A program made the translations under genes and the position numbers. 64,000 nt of DNA from the NCBI GenBank assembly GCA_033977485.1, contig CM066994.1, forward strand, positions 23,962,681 to 24,026,680, in the 5' to 3' direction. This stretch comes from Hydrangea macrophylla (lineage: Eukaryota; Streptophyta; Magnoliopsida; Cornales; Hydrangeaceae). Below, one piece after another: positions 53,342 through 63,982 of this stretch (within the stretch, counting starts at the first letter, position 1; every line of letters begins with the position of its first letter). The notes under the pieces are model-generated. The model did no database searches and was not told the origin of the DNA. It saw only the letters and a program-made list of their open reading frames with translations.

Positions 53342-55048
53342 TTAATCAAGATTTTTATCATAGATTAACAACCAAAATTTTTGAGGATCTTCCCAATAAA
53401 ATAATTTAACAGTGAGAAGAATGTTGGGATCCTCATAAAAATGCAACTCCCCCCAACTAATGTCAGGCTCAAGGTCAGAGGAGATGATGCAAAACCTATG
53501 GCTTCCAAATTTTTTTGGGACAGTTATAAAAGGAATACCACACTTTTTAGGAATTATATGCAAGAAACGATCTTTGGTGTTGGTATTTCCTATAACAGCC
53601 TCTATTTTAATACTAAAAACAGGGGGAGGCCATGGTTCAATAAAAGGGGCAGGGTCGAAGTGATGTTCTAATGAAGCTTCACCACCCTCCGCTTGTCCTA
53701 GAACAGAATCTATGGAGATTTGATCATATGAATGGGATTTCTGTTCTATGTAAATAGTTTTGGACTGGACTTGGATAAAACTATTTATTTGGGCCTCAAT
53801 ATCATTATTACTCAAGAAGGTCAAACAGTCTAGTAGATTACTAGCTTCTTGTTGAAGTTTAAGATCATCTAACGTGGGCCCAATATTTTCCAAGTCCTCT
53901 CTCACAGAATTTTGAAATTTAAAAGTTGGTCAATTACATGTGCTAGAATCCTTATCATCCTCTTCTACAACACATTCTTTTTGTTCACGAATGGGGTACA
54001 CATAACATTCAAGCTCAGGACGAGAGCTTTGATTGATAGCAAGGATAGGTGATGGGCAACTTGGTGACACCACCTCTTCGGTCGAAAGAGGTAAGGGTTC
54101 ATGAATATCACAAGAATCTAAATCAGATTTAGATTTTTCAATTATGTCCTCTCTAGGGTCACTTTCAAAGGTAGGGGTAGAGTCAACAGGGGACTCTTCC
54201 TTTCCTAATTGCGTGCAATCACCTAAACTCTCATCATCTTTTAAAACCTCATTCTCATCCTTGTAACTCTCCTCACTATATATGTCATCTATTGAGGTGC
54301 TCTGGACAAAGAGATTGTGCAGTTTTATCCAGGCAGTGAAGGAGTTGATGTCTGGGGTTGTCTGTTGAGGAGAAGATGGTTCTACAACTTCATGCTCAAT
54401 GGTTTGGTTTTGGAGTTTTTGTTGGGTTATCACTTTCTCAAATTAGTTGTTAACCTCACTCGGTATGAACCCATCATTGTCCTCTAATTCCATTCCATTG
54501 TTAGTGTCTTGAAATTCAGGTTGTAGCGTTGAAGGACTGGTATAGTCTTCTAAAGGTTGGCTATCAAATGCTTGTTGATATCTAGCTCCTAGTTTATCAA
54601 TTGCACTCTCTAGCCTTTTCATTTCACTAAGCAGCAATTCTAACATACCATTATCCTCAACTTGGTTATTCTCCTCATTATAACTATATGAAGTTTCACC
54701 CCATTGTTGTTGGTAATAGTCCCCTTCCCATTGTGTTTGTGTGCAAGACTCCCCAGAAGGAAAGTCTTGGTGCATTTGGTAATCGTGGGAACTACTACTA
54801 TATCCTACACTATCATTTTGGTTATATCCCCATTGTGATTGATAGAACTCTCCAGGTGGAGGTTCTTGATACGTTTGATAACATGGGGGACTAACACGAT
54901 AGTTTTCCCATTGTGGTGATTGGTAGCACTCAGGTTGATAATGTGCATCATATGTGGGTGCTTGCCAACTCGGGGTATTGTTCTCATTACCTACTGTGTA
55001 CCCATTCGTGGTATTTGTGTTGTATGGAGGGTAATATGGATAAGACAT
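53342..55048 (-). pseudogene. LARD ORF, one 568-codon frame with two in-frame stops
   Basis: ATG at 55048 (MSYPYYPPYNTNTTNGY) starts a frame that runs to TAG/TAA at 53342. It is broken only by TAA at 54443-54445 and TGA at 53930-53932; all three parts are in the same register. Part 1 (201 aa) is Tyr/Gln/Pro-rich with repeated QWE/QWG words and ends with a helical LLLSEMKRLESAIDKLG. Part 2 (about 170 aa) is very acidic. Part 3 (about 190 aa) has PPPVFSIKIEAVIG and FLHIIPKKCGIPFI. It has no zinc knuckle or enzyme motif. Part 1 loosely resembles linker regions of Athila/Tat Gag. Function unknown; stop readthrough is possible but unproven. Confidence 0.6.
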
Positions 55049-55172
55049 GTTTACCCAAAATATTTAAACAAAAGAATTTTTTTTTTTCTTGTGAGTGAAA
55101 AAGTCCAATGATTTTTTTTTAAGTAAAAGAAGAAAAATGGAAAAACTTAGTAAAATCCTAACCTAGTTGCCT

Positions 55173-55190
55173 TCCCCGGCAACGGCGCCA
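55173..55190 (-). promoter_or_regulatory. Primer-binding site of the LARD
   Basis: The minus strand reads TGGCGCCGTTGCCGGGGA six bases after the LTR end. This is the primer site widely seen in Athila/Tat-clade elements and usually assigned to tRNA-Asp. Confidence 0.9.
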
Positions 55191-55196
55191 AAAACT

Positions 55197-56816
55197 TGAC
55201 ACGACTAAATAGTTGTGCGCTCTTGTGCAACACCCAAGTGTAGGTGATCGTGCAAGTAATACTGGATAAGTCCAGGTCGATCCCACAGGGAAGGAATAGG
55301 AAGAATATCTACCAAGTTATAACCTAAAGAAATAGAAAATATGAATGTAGAAGAGAAGGTTCTAACGAATCCTAATTAATTAAATTAAACTAAATAATAA
55401 ACTAAAACTATAGAAACATAAGAATTAAACAACTAAATTAAAGGTGTTGGAAACACGTGAATCCACATTAATCCTAACCATCTACCATGCATACTCATTA
55501 ACGTTCGATGGAGTTCATTCCTCTTCAGTATTCCGTATTTTTCTAAAGATATAGAATCAATAGCCCTTTCATGCCCGGGACTATATCATCACAAGTGAGT
55601 TAAAATACATGAAAGACGATTTAAAACAATGGTAATTACTTGCACTCTAAATGGTGTTAGCATTCAAAGTGGTTTTCAAAAGTCATTGAAGAAAAGGCCT
55701 TAAGGCTTTAAGTTCTAAAAACTGTTGTGACAAACTGAGCTTATTGGGACAATTTGATGACAGATTTCTAAAACAGAAAGTCATGGAATACTTAAAAGAA
55801 TCATCTCAAGAATTAACATGTTCGATCGATCGAAGCGCTCTCGATCGATCGGACAGTCATCCTTCAATCGATCGAAGTGCCTTCGATCGCTTGACTGTGG
55901 CCCTGGTTCGATCGATCGAAATACCTTCGATCGATCGAGCCCAAGGTTTCTACAAATTGCATGGCAGAGGCTGGGAACCAATGTTTCATCACATATTCCC
56001 AACGTCTAAACTACGGAAACATGAATAAACAAGTACAGAAAGAGTAAAACAAGACAATCATCAACATCTAAACTAATAAACAATCAAATAGAGGGAAAGG
56101 AGAAGAAAAACCTGTAAATAATCTGAAATAAACTTGTAAATAACTTGTAATACAGTTGAATCATCAATAATCTTCAATGAATCAATGGAAAAGATGAAAA
56201 ATAACATGAATCTAACCTAAACTACTCCTAATCCAACCCTAAAACTACCCTAAACTGCTGTTTTTCGTGTTCTGGAGCGTCCTCCCTTCGTCTGGCGTCA
56301 AAACGACGTATATATAGGGTTCCCACAGAGTTTACGCAACTTTTGGGTGAAAATAAGGTTCGATCGATCGAGCTCAGTTCGATCGATCGAAGGTTCGATC
56401 GATTGAACTCTCTTCAATCGCTTGAACTCCTCTGATTTTGACAGCTCTGCACACCGATGGGAGAATGGCCATAACTTTTTACTCAGACCTCGGATTGACC
56501 TCCCGTTTGCGGCCACGCGACCGTAACTCAAAGATCTACATTTTATATCTCTGGGAAAATCTTCCAAATCTGAAGTCTTAATTGTCAAAATTGCCATTTT
56601 CCCAGCTGCTTCTGTTGTTCTCTTCACCAGAATCACTTTCTATGCAATGTTTGCTTTCCATGACCTGTAAAATAGTGTAAAAACACATGTTTGAGTCTCA
56701 ACATCATAGAAAACACTTAATCATTGATATGCATCTAAATCTAGGGACTTGGGGATAAAAGTATGCATAAAAGACCGTGTAATACACTATAAATATGCAC
56801 TTTTCACCTCGAATCA
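55197..56816 (-). mobile_element. 5' LTR of the LARD
   Basis: It is the partner of 49737-51356. The five differences are at 55246, 55616, 55888, 56726 and 56777. One falls in a palindrome site, where this copy has CGATCGC and the other CGATAGC. Confidence 0.93.
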
Positions 56817-57996
56817 CCTACTCTCCAGAGGAACCCATCCAAGCTCCCACCTTCTCTCCAATCATTCCTGGTGAGTGTCTGGATTTCTTGTATTTCCGTT
56901 CCACATTTCCCTTTTGGTGCCTCCTTTATTTTTTGACTAGGTAGTTTTCGTTTCTACAGAAATGGCCCCCAAGAGGGATCTGGAGCAGCTAAGGGCCAGA
57001 CAGGGCGCTGCCGTTGCTACTGCCGCCACCCGATTGGTGGTAGCACAGGGAAAAAGGCCCGCCTCTGAGGCCTCGGGTAGCGAGCGTCCCCTCAGGCGGA
57101 TCTGGCACGGGACTGCAAACCGTCCAGAACCCGTGGGGGCATCAGATCCCCGAGTGGTGGTGGTAGAGGAGACAGGACCCCGGGCGAACGCACCCTCCGC
57201 TTTGCCAATAGGGGGACCCGCTGAGGTTAGGGAGAGGGTGAAGTCCACCCTAATCCCTAGCCAGGTGGAGACATGCACAGGCCTGTCTCCCGAAGACTTT
57301 CAGGGATGGCTTTACAACCTTTCTCATCTGGTGAGCTTCTTCGCCTCCCGCACGGTTGTTTTTCCTTTTTTTTATTTGCCTTGTTGACTGACCAGTCTTC
57401 TTTCTTTCATCATAGATTGGCTGCATGGCCGCCAGGTCCAAGCCTCTCCTGTCTTCTTTGGCCGGGAGGGCCAGCACCGCCGAAGCTGCCTTGTCAAAGG
57501 AGCGGGTAGAATCAGAGGCCGGGAAGACTGCCTTGGCCATCAAGAAGGACAAGACCAAGGCCTTGGCCTTGAGCTTGGGTGCAGCCCAGGCAGATCTGGC
57601 GGCTGCTCAGGCCAATTTAGAAGCTTCCCGAGCCCTCACAGCGGTGATTGAGGCCCGAGCAAAGGCTACAGCTGAGGTGACAGCCGTCGGGGCCACGGAA
57701 GAGGCGTTTGATGACAGCTTCTTCCAGGGCTACGAGGATCGAAAACGGAGGGTTGCCCGAGATCACCCCGAGTGGGAAATCTAATCCTATGAGGGGATTG
57801 ATTCGGACTACTAGGGCGTCGGTCCCGCTGCTGGTGAGGATCCTATTGCTGGTGCTAGAGCTGCTGAGCCTGCCCCGGGCGGGGGCTCGGGAACTGGAGA
57901 TGGAGCTGCCCCAGAAGAAGGGGCTGGGGAGACTGAAGATGTGGTCGAGGTGGATGACTAAGGTCCCCGACCTGTTTTCTTTTTGTGTTGTAGTTT

Positions 57997-58036
57997 TTTT
58001 TTTCTTTTTTTTTTTTTGGGGGGGGGGGGGGGGGGA
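57997..58036. repeat. Poly-T then poly-G run
   Basis: A T-rich stretch is followed directly by about 18 G residues, just past the accessory gene stop. Long homopolymers like this are prone to sequencing error. Confidence 0.9.
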
Positions 58037-58039
58037 GGC

Positions 58040-58804
58040 TACTACAACTGCCCCCCAGGCCCTGTACAAATCATTTTTAATTAATGAAAAGGTCCTTGAG
58101 ACCAATGTTTCCATTAATTGTTTACTGTTTCTGCACTTGTGCCTGTGTTTACCAATTCCCAACCAATTTTGACCGATCTAACTCCCTACTTTAGCAAATG
58201 GTTTAAGACCGTAACCGGTAGAACTCTTGGTCTTCTTAACCCGTTTTCAAGGTCCCGCCCGGTGTACTTTAGGAGCTTGTCCTGTTTTACTGTCCGGACG
58301 GTTTTCCTCTGATCTCTGTAGGTACTTAGAACGTTAGGATTCCTACCCCATTAATGATCGGTGTGATTTCCTGTTTTGGTCTGGTATCCTCCTGCCCCCC
58401 AAGCATTTTGCTAAGGCGGGAGTGTAGGAGTGAGGGACTATAGAAAATCGACCTGGAACATATGTGGTTGCAGGGTCCTTTGAGGCTTGCCATCATCAAT
58501 CACCTAGGGGGTTTGCCCCCATCGTCGGTTGGATCTAGGCGAAGCCTGTGCCTCGGGGTTAGGCCCGAGGTCTTTTTGTGCCTTGGTTTTGGGCTAAGGT
58601 CTTTTATGCCTTGGGTATAATCCCGAGGTCTTTGGAGGAGCTTCAAGGTTAGGCTCGAGATCTTTCAATTTTGCACGGAACACTGTTAGGAATAATTTCA
58701 CAAAGTAAAATAAAAAACCTTTATTTTATTTAGAAATTTATAGTGATTGCTCGAGTAGAGCTACAAAAAATCCTAGCCAATGCTAACCCGCTCGTCCCCG
58801 AGCA
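58040..58804. other. Convergent 3' ends of the accessory gene and Tat pol
   Basis: This lies between the plus-strand stop at 57961 and the minus-strand pol stop at 58805. It has repeated CCGAGGTCTTT / GGCTAAGGTCTTT phrases at about 58560-58670 and no coding frame. Confidence 0.5.
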
Positions 58805-59136
58805 CTACTGAAAGTATTTGCGGAGATGCTATATGTTCCATGGGTGAGAGAGCTCATGCCCGTCCAAAGTTTGTAACCAGTAGGTGCCAGGTCGGTTGAT
58901 CCGGGTGACGATATATGGTCTTTCCCAGTTTGGCCCCAGCTTCTCGTGGCTCGGGACTTTGGTAGACTGGTTTACCGCCTTCAGGACGAGGTCTCCCACT
59001 TGGAAACCCCGATGGTTGACCTTGCTGTTATAGTACCGGGAGACTCTTTTTTTGTACGCTGCCACCTTGAGGTAGGCCTGGTCTCTTTTTTTTTCTACCA
59101 AGTCAAGTTCGGTTCTGAGGGCCTCTTCGTTGGTTT
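58805..59136 (-). pseudogene. pol: Integrase C-terminus of the Tat-type element
   Basis: On the minus strand: LVEKKRDQAYLKVAAYKKRV, YYNSKVNHRGFQVGDLVL, KLGPNWERPYIVTRI and RPGTYWLQTLDGHELSHPWN. This is the standard C-terminal tail of Tat/Athila integrase. A TAG at 58829 precedes HLRKYFQ and the natural stop at 58805-58807. The rest of integrase is absent: at about 59137 the sequence changes to an LTR. Confidence 0.85.
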
Positions 59137-61910
59137 GACCAATTTGACCAAAATTTGACTTTGGAACCGGGGCGCTGAAACAATTTTCAAATATTTTCAG
59201 GGATACTAGAGGTCAATAGCTTTCCAACGGTATATCGCACATAATTTATGGATTTAAAACGAATTTATTATGAATTTCCAAAGGCGAAAAAGGCGATCAA
59301 ATCAGTTTTTATCGCGAATACCGCAAAACTTTTCAAAGTGACCTATCTCCGAACTATTGTTTATGTAAAGTAGACTCCATTACCTTTCCAACGATATATC
59401 ACAACCTCAATTTGGAGTTCGTATGCATTTTCTATGAATTTCGGACAAAATAAGGCCTTTTCGCGAATACCGGAACCTCTGGGGGCCTAAACGTAAATTT
59501 CTGGGCGTCTGAGGAGCAGTGCCGCCGCGGCACTGGCTCACTGCCACCGCGGCACTCAACCCTCGCAGAGTCCATTTTTGTAATTTTTTTGGGGGTCCAA
59601 TTTGATTAATTGAAAGTCAAAACGACATAGTTTTCTGTTCACAGTTGTTTGGGACCAATGGGAGTACTTCTAAAACCCCAAAACTACCCCAAATTGGCCT
59701 GTATAAACCCCCCATTGCTCTTCATTTTAGGGAGGCCAAGTGCAAAAGCTTGAAAAGTTGTAGAGAAGAAGAGAGATAGAGATAGGTTTAGAAGAGAGAA
59801 AAGGAGCTTCCTCCTACTATTTTGCTATAGAAAGTGAGTTTTAATCTTGTGTTCTTCCATTACCTCTCTTATACTTCACATTCCAAAAACCCCCAATCAC
59901 CATTCTTGAGCATTCTTGAGTTAGGAATCTACTTCCATGTCCAAATGTCAAAATCTATGAGTGAAACACCAAGCTACAAGTCCAAAATCACATTGATTAT
60001 CATCTATTGATTGCTATTTACTTGCTTGTTCATATTATGTTCATCTCTTCTTACCTCATTTCTTTTTTTTATTTTCTTTATTTACTTACTAGTTCATCAT
60101 CATCTAGATGATGACATGAAATTTGAGGTGAGTGAATCCTTATGGATAGTAGCTCTTGACCTCAAAAACATGTTTGATAAATGATGATCATAACTTCAAT
60201 ACCTCCAAGGTATTCTTGAAGTTATGTTCAAAATAAAATAAATCTCTCCAATAATATTGGGGGTTCTTGATGATGAGTTTGATGTTGATGTTCCAAGAGG
60301 TTATAATCTCTATTTGATGTTGAAAATATACTTTCAAAACTTCTATTTCAAAACCCCTCTCAATCCCACTCATTTTGATTTCAAGAAAGAAAACTCAAGT
60401 TTTTCCCAAAATCTTCAAAACAGTGAGTCAAAACAGTGAGTGAGCTGAGTTCAAAGATTTCTCTAGAACTCAATACTCAACATATGGATGCAAGGCCACT
60501 TGGAAAGTCTTCCTAACTCATTGGAGAACACTCACGATTTTTTGTTTGACTTGGAAGTACTTGGAAATGGTCCATTTGGACCCCAAACATTCCTTCCAGA
60601 TATTCTGTCTTTGCTGTCACAGCAGCTAGGTCCACTTCCAATTTCTTTTTCAGAAACCTTTTCCAAAAGGGGTGGTCCTAACTTATTTTTTCCTTAAACT
60701 TCAAGGTCTTAGGGAACGTTTTGTATAAAATGGGCCTCTAGATCATTAGTTTTCAATTTCTAAGAATTTTCAACATTTCAGTCGACGGTACGGACTCTGT
60801 TTCTGAGTGACCTTCATTGTTTATATGATTTCTCTCAATCTGTGATAGATATTCAAGATTTGCCTTTTGGGTTGTGTTCTAGACACAATAAGGAAGATCT
60901 TCATAAAAAATCATGCATTGAAAATATTCCTAACCCCTCTTTTCAAATTCCAAAAGATCATGCTACTGTTCTGTCCACTATTCACAGCAAGCACATTTCA
61001 ACTTTCATTCTTTGATTTGATGCTCATATGCATTCCAAATTAGCTCATGTCTTAGGAAGTAGTTCATACTACATTTGTACATATCCCATATTGATTTCAT
61101 TCATTCATTCATACACATTTTAGACTTCTAAGTCATTTTAGAAATCCATGTACACAAAACACACTACAACCTTTGCACATTTTAGATACATACAATGCAT
61201 TCATGCAAGATTTGGGGTTTTTGTAACTCTTAATCTAAGAAGATTATAAGGAATGAACTTGATCACATGTTCATGCTTCCCCTTGATCTAATCATCCTTT
61301 CTCATCCGTCCCGGGGATTGAGAGGTCTTCTTTTCTCAAAGAATAACATGCATCATACTAGCTTGCTAAGCATATTTTGATTTCTTTGATTATTTGTTTC
61401 AAGAACAATTCATGTCCCCCTTTAAATTAGGAAGTCTTGATTACTTGATACATGATTAGATGATTTTTCCTAGGTTTATTTGTGTGATCTTTCACTTTAC
61501 ATTGCATGATATTTGACTTAGATCTTATGAATGATATTTTATCTTTAGATCTTCCATTTTCAAGTTTCTTATGTGATGTAATATACTATCATAGTATTAA
61601 TTGCCGAACCATACATAGTATAAGATGATTATTTGGATGCTAATTGAGGCCCGTCGAAAGACGGGGCGAGTTGAGGGTATTTTAGTCGCGACAAAGGCTC
61701 CTTCCTCTCTCGTACCAAAACCCCGAACCAAGTTCTTTGGTTATGAAGGGCCGGTGCCCTTATCCGCTTGGGTGAGTCAAATTAGGTTTCTTGGTTCCTT
61801 AAAGACCAAGTGGCGACTCTGTATCTGTTTTCAACAGACCAATTTCTTTCTTTGATCAATTTCAAACAAGTTTTCAAAACAACTAAAGCGGTGGAATCCC
61901 GGTGTCCACA
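59137..61910 (+). mobile_element. Ogre-like LTR, 5'-truncated, in the middle of the Tat element
   Basis: It aligns with 16480-16883 and with the minus strand of 9557-12466 in succession, and ends GGTGTCCACA at 61910. It lacks the first roughly 450 bp of the LTR. A TATA (CTGTATAAACC, about 59698) is preceded by the palindrome module at 59518-59557. No primer site or polypurine tract adjoins it. The flanking Tat sequences are protease on one side and the integrase C-terminus on the other, so several kb of pol are missing. The ORFs inside are not genes. Confidence 0.8.
59518..59557 (+). repeat. Paired GTGCCGCGGCAC-type palindromes in the Ogre LTR
   Basis: Arms AGTGCCGCCGCGGCACT and ACTGCCACCGCGGCACT are separated by the 5-nt spacer GGCTC. 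The other copy (12405-12481) shows three arms with the spacer GGGCC and loss of several CpGs. Confidence 0.85.
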
Positions 61911-62539
61911 CCCCCCAGCGCAACGAGCTAACATAACAACTCCGGGCGGTGCTCTGATCTCCACGCAAGCATCCGGGTCCCTGAGGAGTTGGGAACTTCA
62001 CTGTTAAGTTGTAGGTGGAGACGACCGCCCTAGCCTTGCTGAGGGTTGGCCTGCCAAGGATGACGTTGTAGGCTGACGAGGCTTCGACGATCACGAAATT
62101 GGTCAATACGGAGGCCTGCTGAGAGTAGGTCACCATGAGAACTGGGAGCTCGATTGTACCAAGCGGTTGTGTGCTGGAGCCGTTGAATCCTACCAGGGGG
62201 GTAGTAACCAGCCGGAGCCGATCCCTGGCGATCCCGAGCTGATTGAATGCTGACATGCACATAATGTCGGACGAGCTGCCTGTGTCCACTAGCACCCTCT
62301 GGACCATATAGTTGGCTATGGAAAGCGTTGCTACTAGCGGGTCATCATGGGGGCAGTGGACGCCCTGCAAGTCGTCGGCCGTGAATGTTAGAACATCGGT
62401 TGGGAAGGAACCGGTGGATTGGACCTGCCAGACATCCACTCGGGATGCCCGGGCATGCCTCTTCCGTGCCGACTGTGAATCACCTCCGCCTGACGTTCCT
62501 CTGGAGATCACGTGGATGTGGCCAAGTGGTGGTAGCTAA
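61911..62539 (-). pseudogene. pro: Protease region of the Tat-type element
   Basis: On the minus strand from about 62539 the frame has FTADDLQGVHCPHDDPLVAT, the aspartic protease motif VLVDTGSSSDIM (about 62255-62290), LVGFNGSSTQPLG and YNVILGRPTLSKARAV. This is the block order of Tat proteases. A stop at about 62537 separates it from gag. It runs up to the LTR junction at 61910, where RT should begin. Confidence 0.85.
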
Positions 62540-63982
62540 TCGGGAGCTTGGGTGTCCTGCCGAGGTTGTCTGTCTGCTGTGACGAACTCCGCGAGGTGTC
62601 CCTGCTCGATCAGCTTCTCTATTGCTATCTTCAATTTGAAGCAATCCTCCTTTTCATGGCTGTGATCCCTGTGGTAGCGGCAGAACTTGTCCCGGTTCCT
62701 CTTACCGGGCGGGGCTCTGAGTTTAGCTGGCTGCGAAAGCAGCCTCTGCGCCTCTGTAACGGCCATGACTTCATGAATGGGCCGGGAAAGGGGCATGAAA
62801 GCGATATGGGGCTAACCCCGGGCATCCTTCTGATCTTGCTTTGGCCTCTTTCCCGAACCCTTCTCGAATCCTTTACGCTTGCGCTTGGCCTTCGGGGATT
62901 CGTCTCCCGCTTAGCTGGCACGCTTCGCCTTCAGGAACTCTTCGGTATCAATGTACTTTCCGACCCTCTCCGAGAGCTCCACCAGGGTTGCCGGTCGGTC
63001 ACGATGGAACGACGTGGCGACCTTGGTGTGTTGAACTCCCGAGCAGAAAGCCATGATTGCGGCCGTTTTATTAAGATTGCGAATCTGGAACCTTTATAGG
63101 TTAAAATGGTCCACATATTCCCTTAGGGACTCCCCTTTGTGCTGCTTGACGGTCAGCAGCTGAGTGTTCGGTTGCGACCGGTCGAGCATTCCGACAAACT
63201 GGCTGATGAACAGCTTGCCGAGAGCTTTGAAGGTGTCGACAGTTCGGAGCTTCAAAGCGTGAAACCACTGTGCGGCTGGCTCCTTGAGGGTACTGGGGAA
63301 GGCCAGGAACAGCAGCTAGTCCACCGTAGTGACCAGCGCCGTCTGAGCCTTGTAAGTGCGGATGTGGTCCACCAGACTCCCTGTGTCGTCGTAGGAGCTG
63401 AGGTGAGGGGGTTTGAACTTTTGTGGAATAGGAAACCGTGTCACCCAAGCGGTATAGGGTGATTCAGTCTCCGTGTTGGTGAGGTCGTGACCGGACTTGC
63501 AGTTCAACCTCTTGATTTGCTGCTGCAGCTCCTCGACCTGGGCCTTTACGTCATCCTCCCCGATCCTCCTATCTTTGTCTGAGCGGTAGGTTGGGTCGGA
63601 CGACGAGGCCTCTTCCTGAAAGCGCGTCGACTTTGGGGATAAGGCCCGGCTCTGGGTCCGGGAAAGCTTGTGCCTAAGATCCCCCTGGCTAAGGGCCGGA
63701 GTGTCCTCGGCCGATTCCCGGGCTCCTCTCCTCTGGTCGCGCGCTGCCGATCGATGATAGTTCTGGCGTCCTCCACTCGGCGAGGATTGGGCTGAGGTCG
63801 TCTTTGCGAGCGCCTGGTCGCCTGGCTGCGCTCTCTGTCCGCGGGGCGTTCCTGATCTGGTGAGGACACCGGGGCGGAACGGGCTTGCCTGCGTGCCCGA
63901 GCGGGCCTTTGGACAGGGGGCTCTTCTCGGGCTTATTTTCCGTCGCAGGACGCTTCTTCTGTCGGGCCAAAAGAGCCTCCAT
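62536..63982 (-). pseudogene. gag: gag of the Tat-type element
   Basis: From ATG at 63982 (MEALLARQKKRPATENKPEK) the minus strand encodes a charged N-terminus (Arg/Pro-rich, 63870-63546) and the Gag core. Core blocks are FPIPQKFKPPHLSSYDDTGS, EPAAQWFHALKLRTVDTF and HKGESLREYVDHFN (63450-63105), then a KAKRKRKGFEKGSGKR basic patch. The zinc finger is FCRYHRDHSHEKEDC, of the C-H-H-C form. Frame changes near 63700 and 63510 and stops at 63318, 63100, 62911, 62811 and 62536 break it. The true start may lie beyond the window. Confidence 0.8.

Larger units (their letters stand above)
49737..56816 (-). mobile_element. Young non-autonomous LTR retrotransposon (LARD), complete
   Basis: Two 1620-bp LTRs (49737-51356 and 55197-56816) differ at five positions and by no indel that I saw. 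The flanks are CCTAC on both sides (49732-49736 and 56817-56821), a perfect 5-bp target duplication. The minus-strand order is 5' LTR, primer site, one long broken ORF, AT-rich DNA, polypurine tract, 3' LTR. There is no protease, RT, RNase H or integrase, so it must borrow them, most likely from an Athila/Tat element with the same primer site. Confidence 0.93.
48809..57961 (+). pseudogene. Antisense accessory gene of the Tat element (putative gypsy-type transposon domain, PF04195-like)
   Basis: Plus-strand gene opposite to gag-pol. An ATG at 48809 (MVHSDFDSASRSR) and a Ser/Asp-rich segment (VSDSESDQEAP) precede the conserved domain at about 49105-49735. That domain has GFVTLFEDAL, LGIAPGQLAPNGWR, EFLWVHCLFP, FFSFAARQGR-stop and GWKSKFFQVS. 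The 7.08-kb LARD lies after 49736. The gene resumes at 56817 (SPEEPIQAPTFSP), with GT-AG introns 56871-56959 and 57331-57415. It ends in an Ala-rich coiled coil (GAAQADLAAAQANLEASRAL), EDRKRRVARDHPEWEI and an acidic tail with TAA at 57959. Breaks: frame changes near 48845 and 49105, stops at 49398 and in the tail (57782, 57812), plus the insertion. The function of this family is unknown. Confidence 0.65.

Noticed and set aside
57617..58162. 181-codon minus-strand ORF
   Set aside because: It is antisense to the coiled-coil exon of the accessory gene and includes a homopolymer run.
62548..63099. 183-codon plus-strand ORF
   Set aside because: It is a GC-rich shadow of the minus-strand Tat gag.
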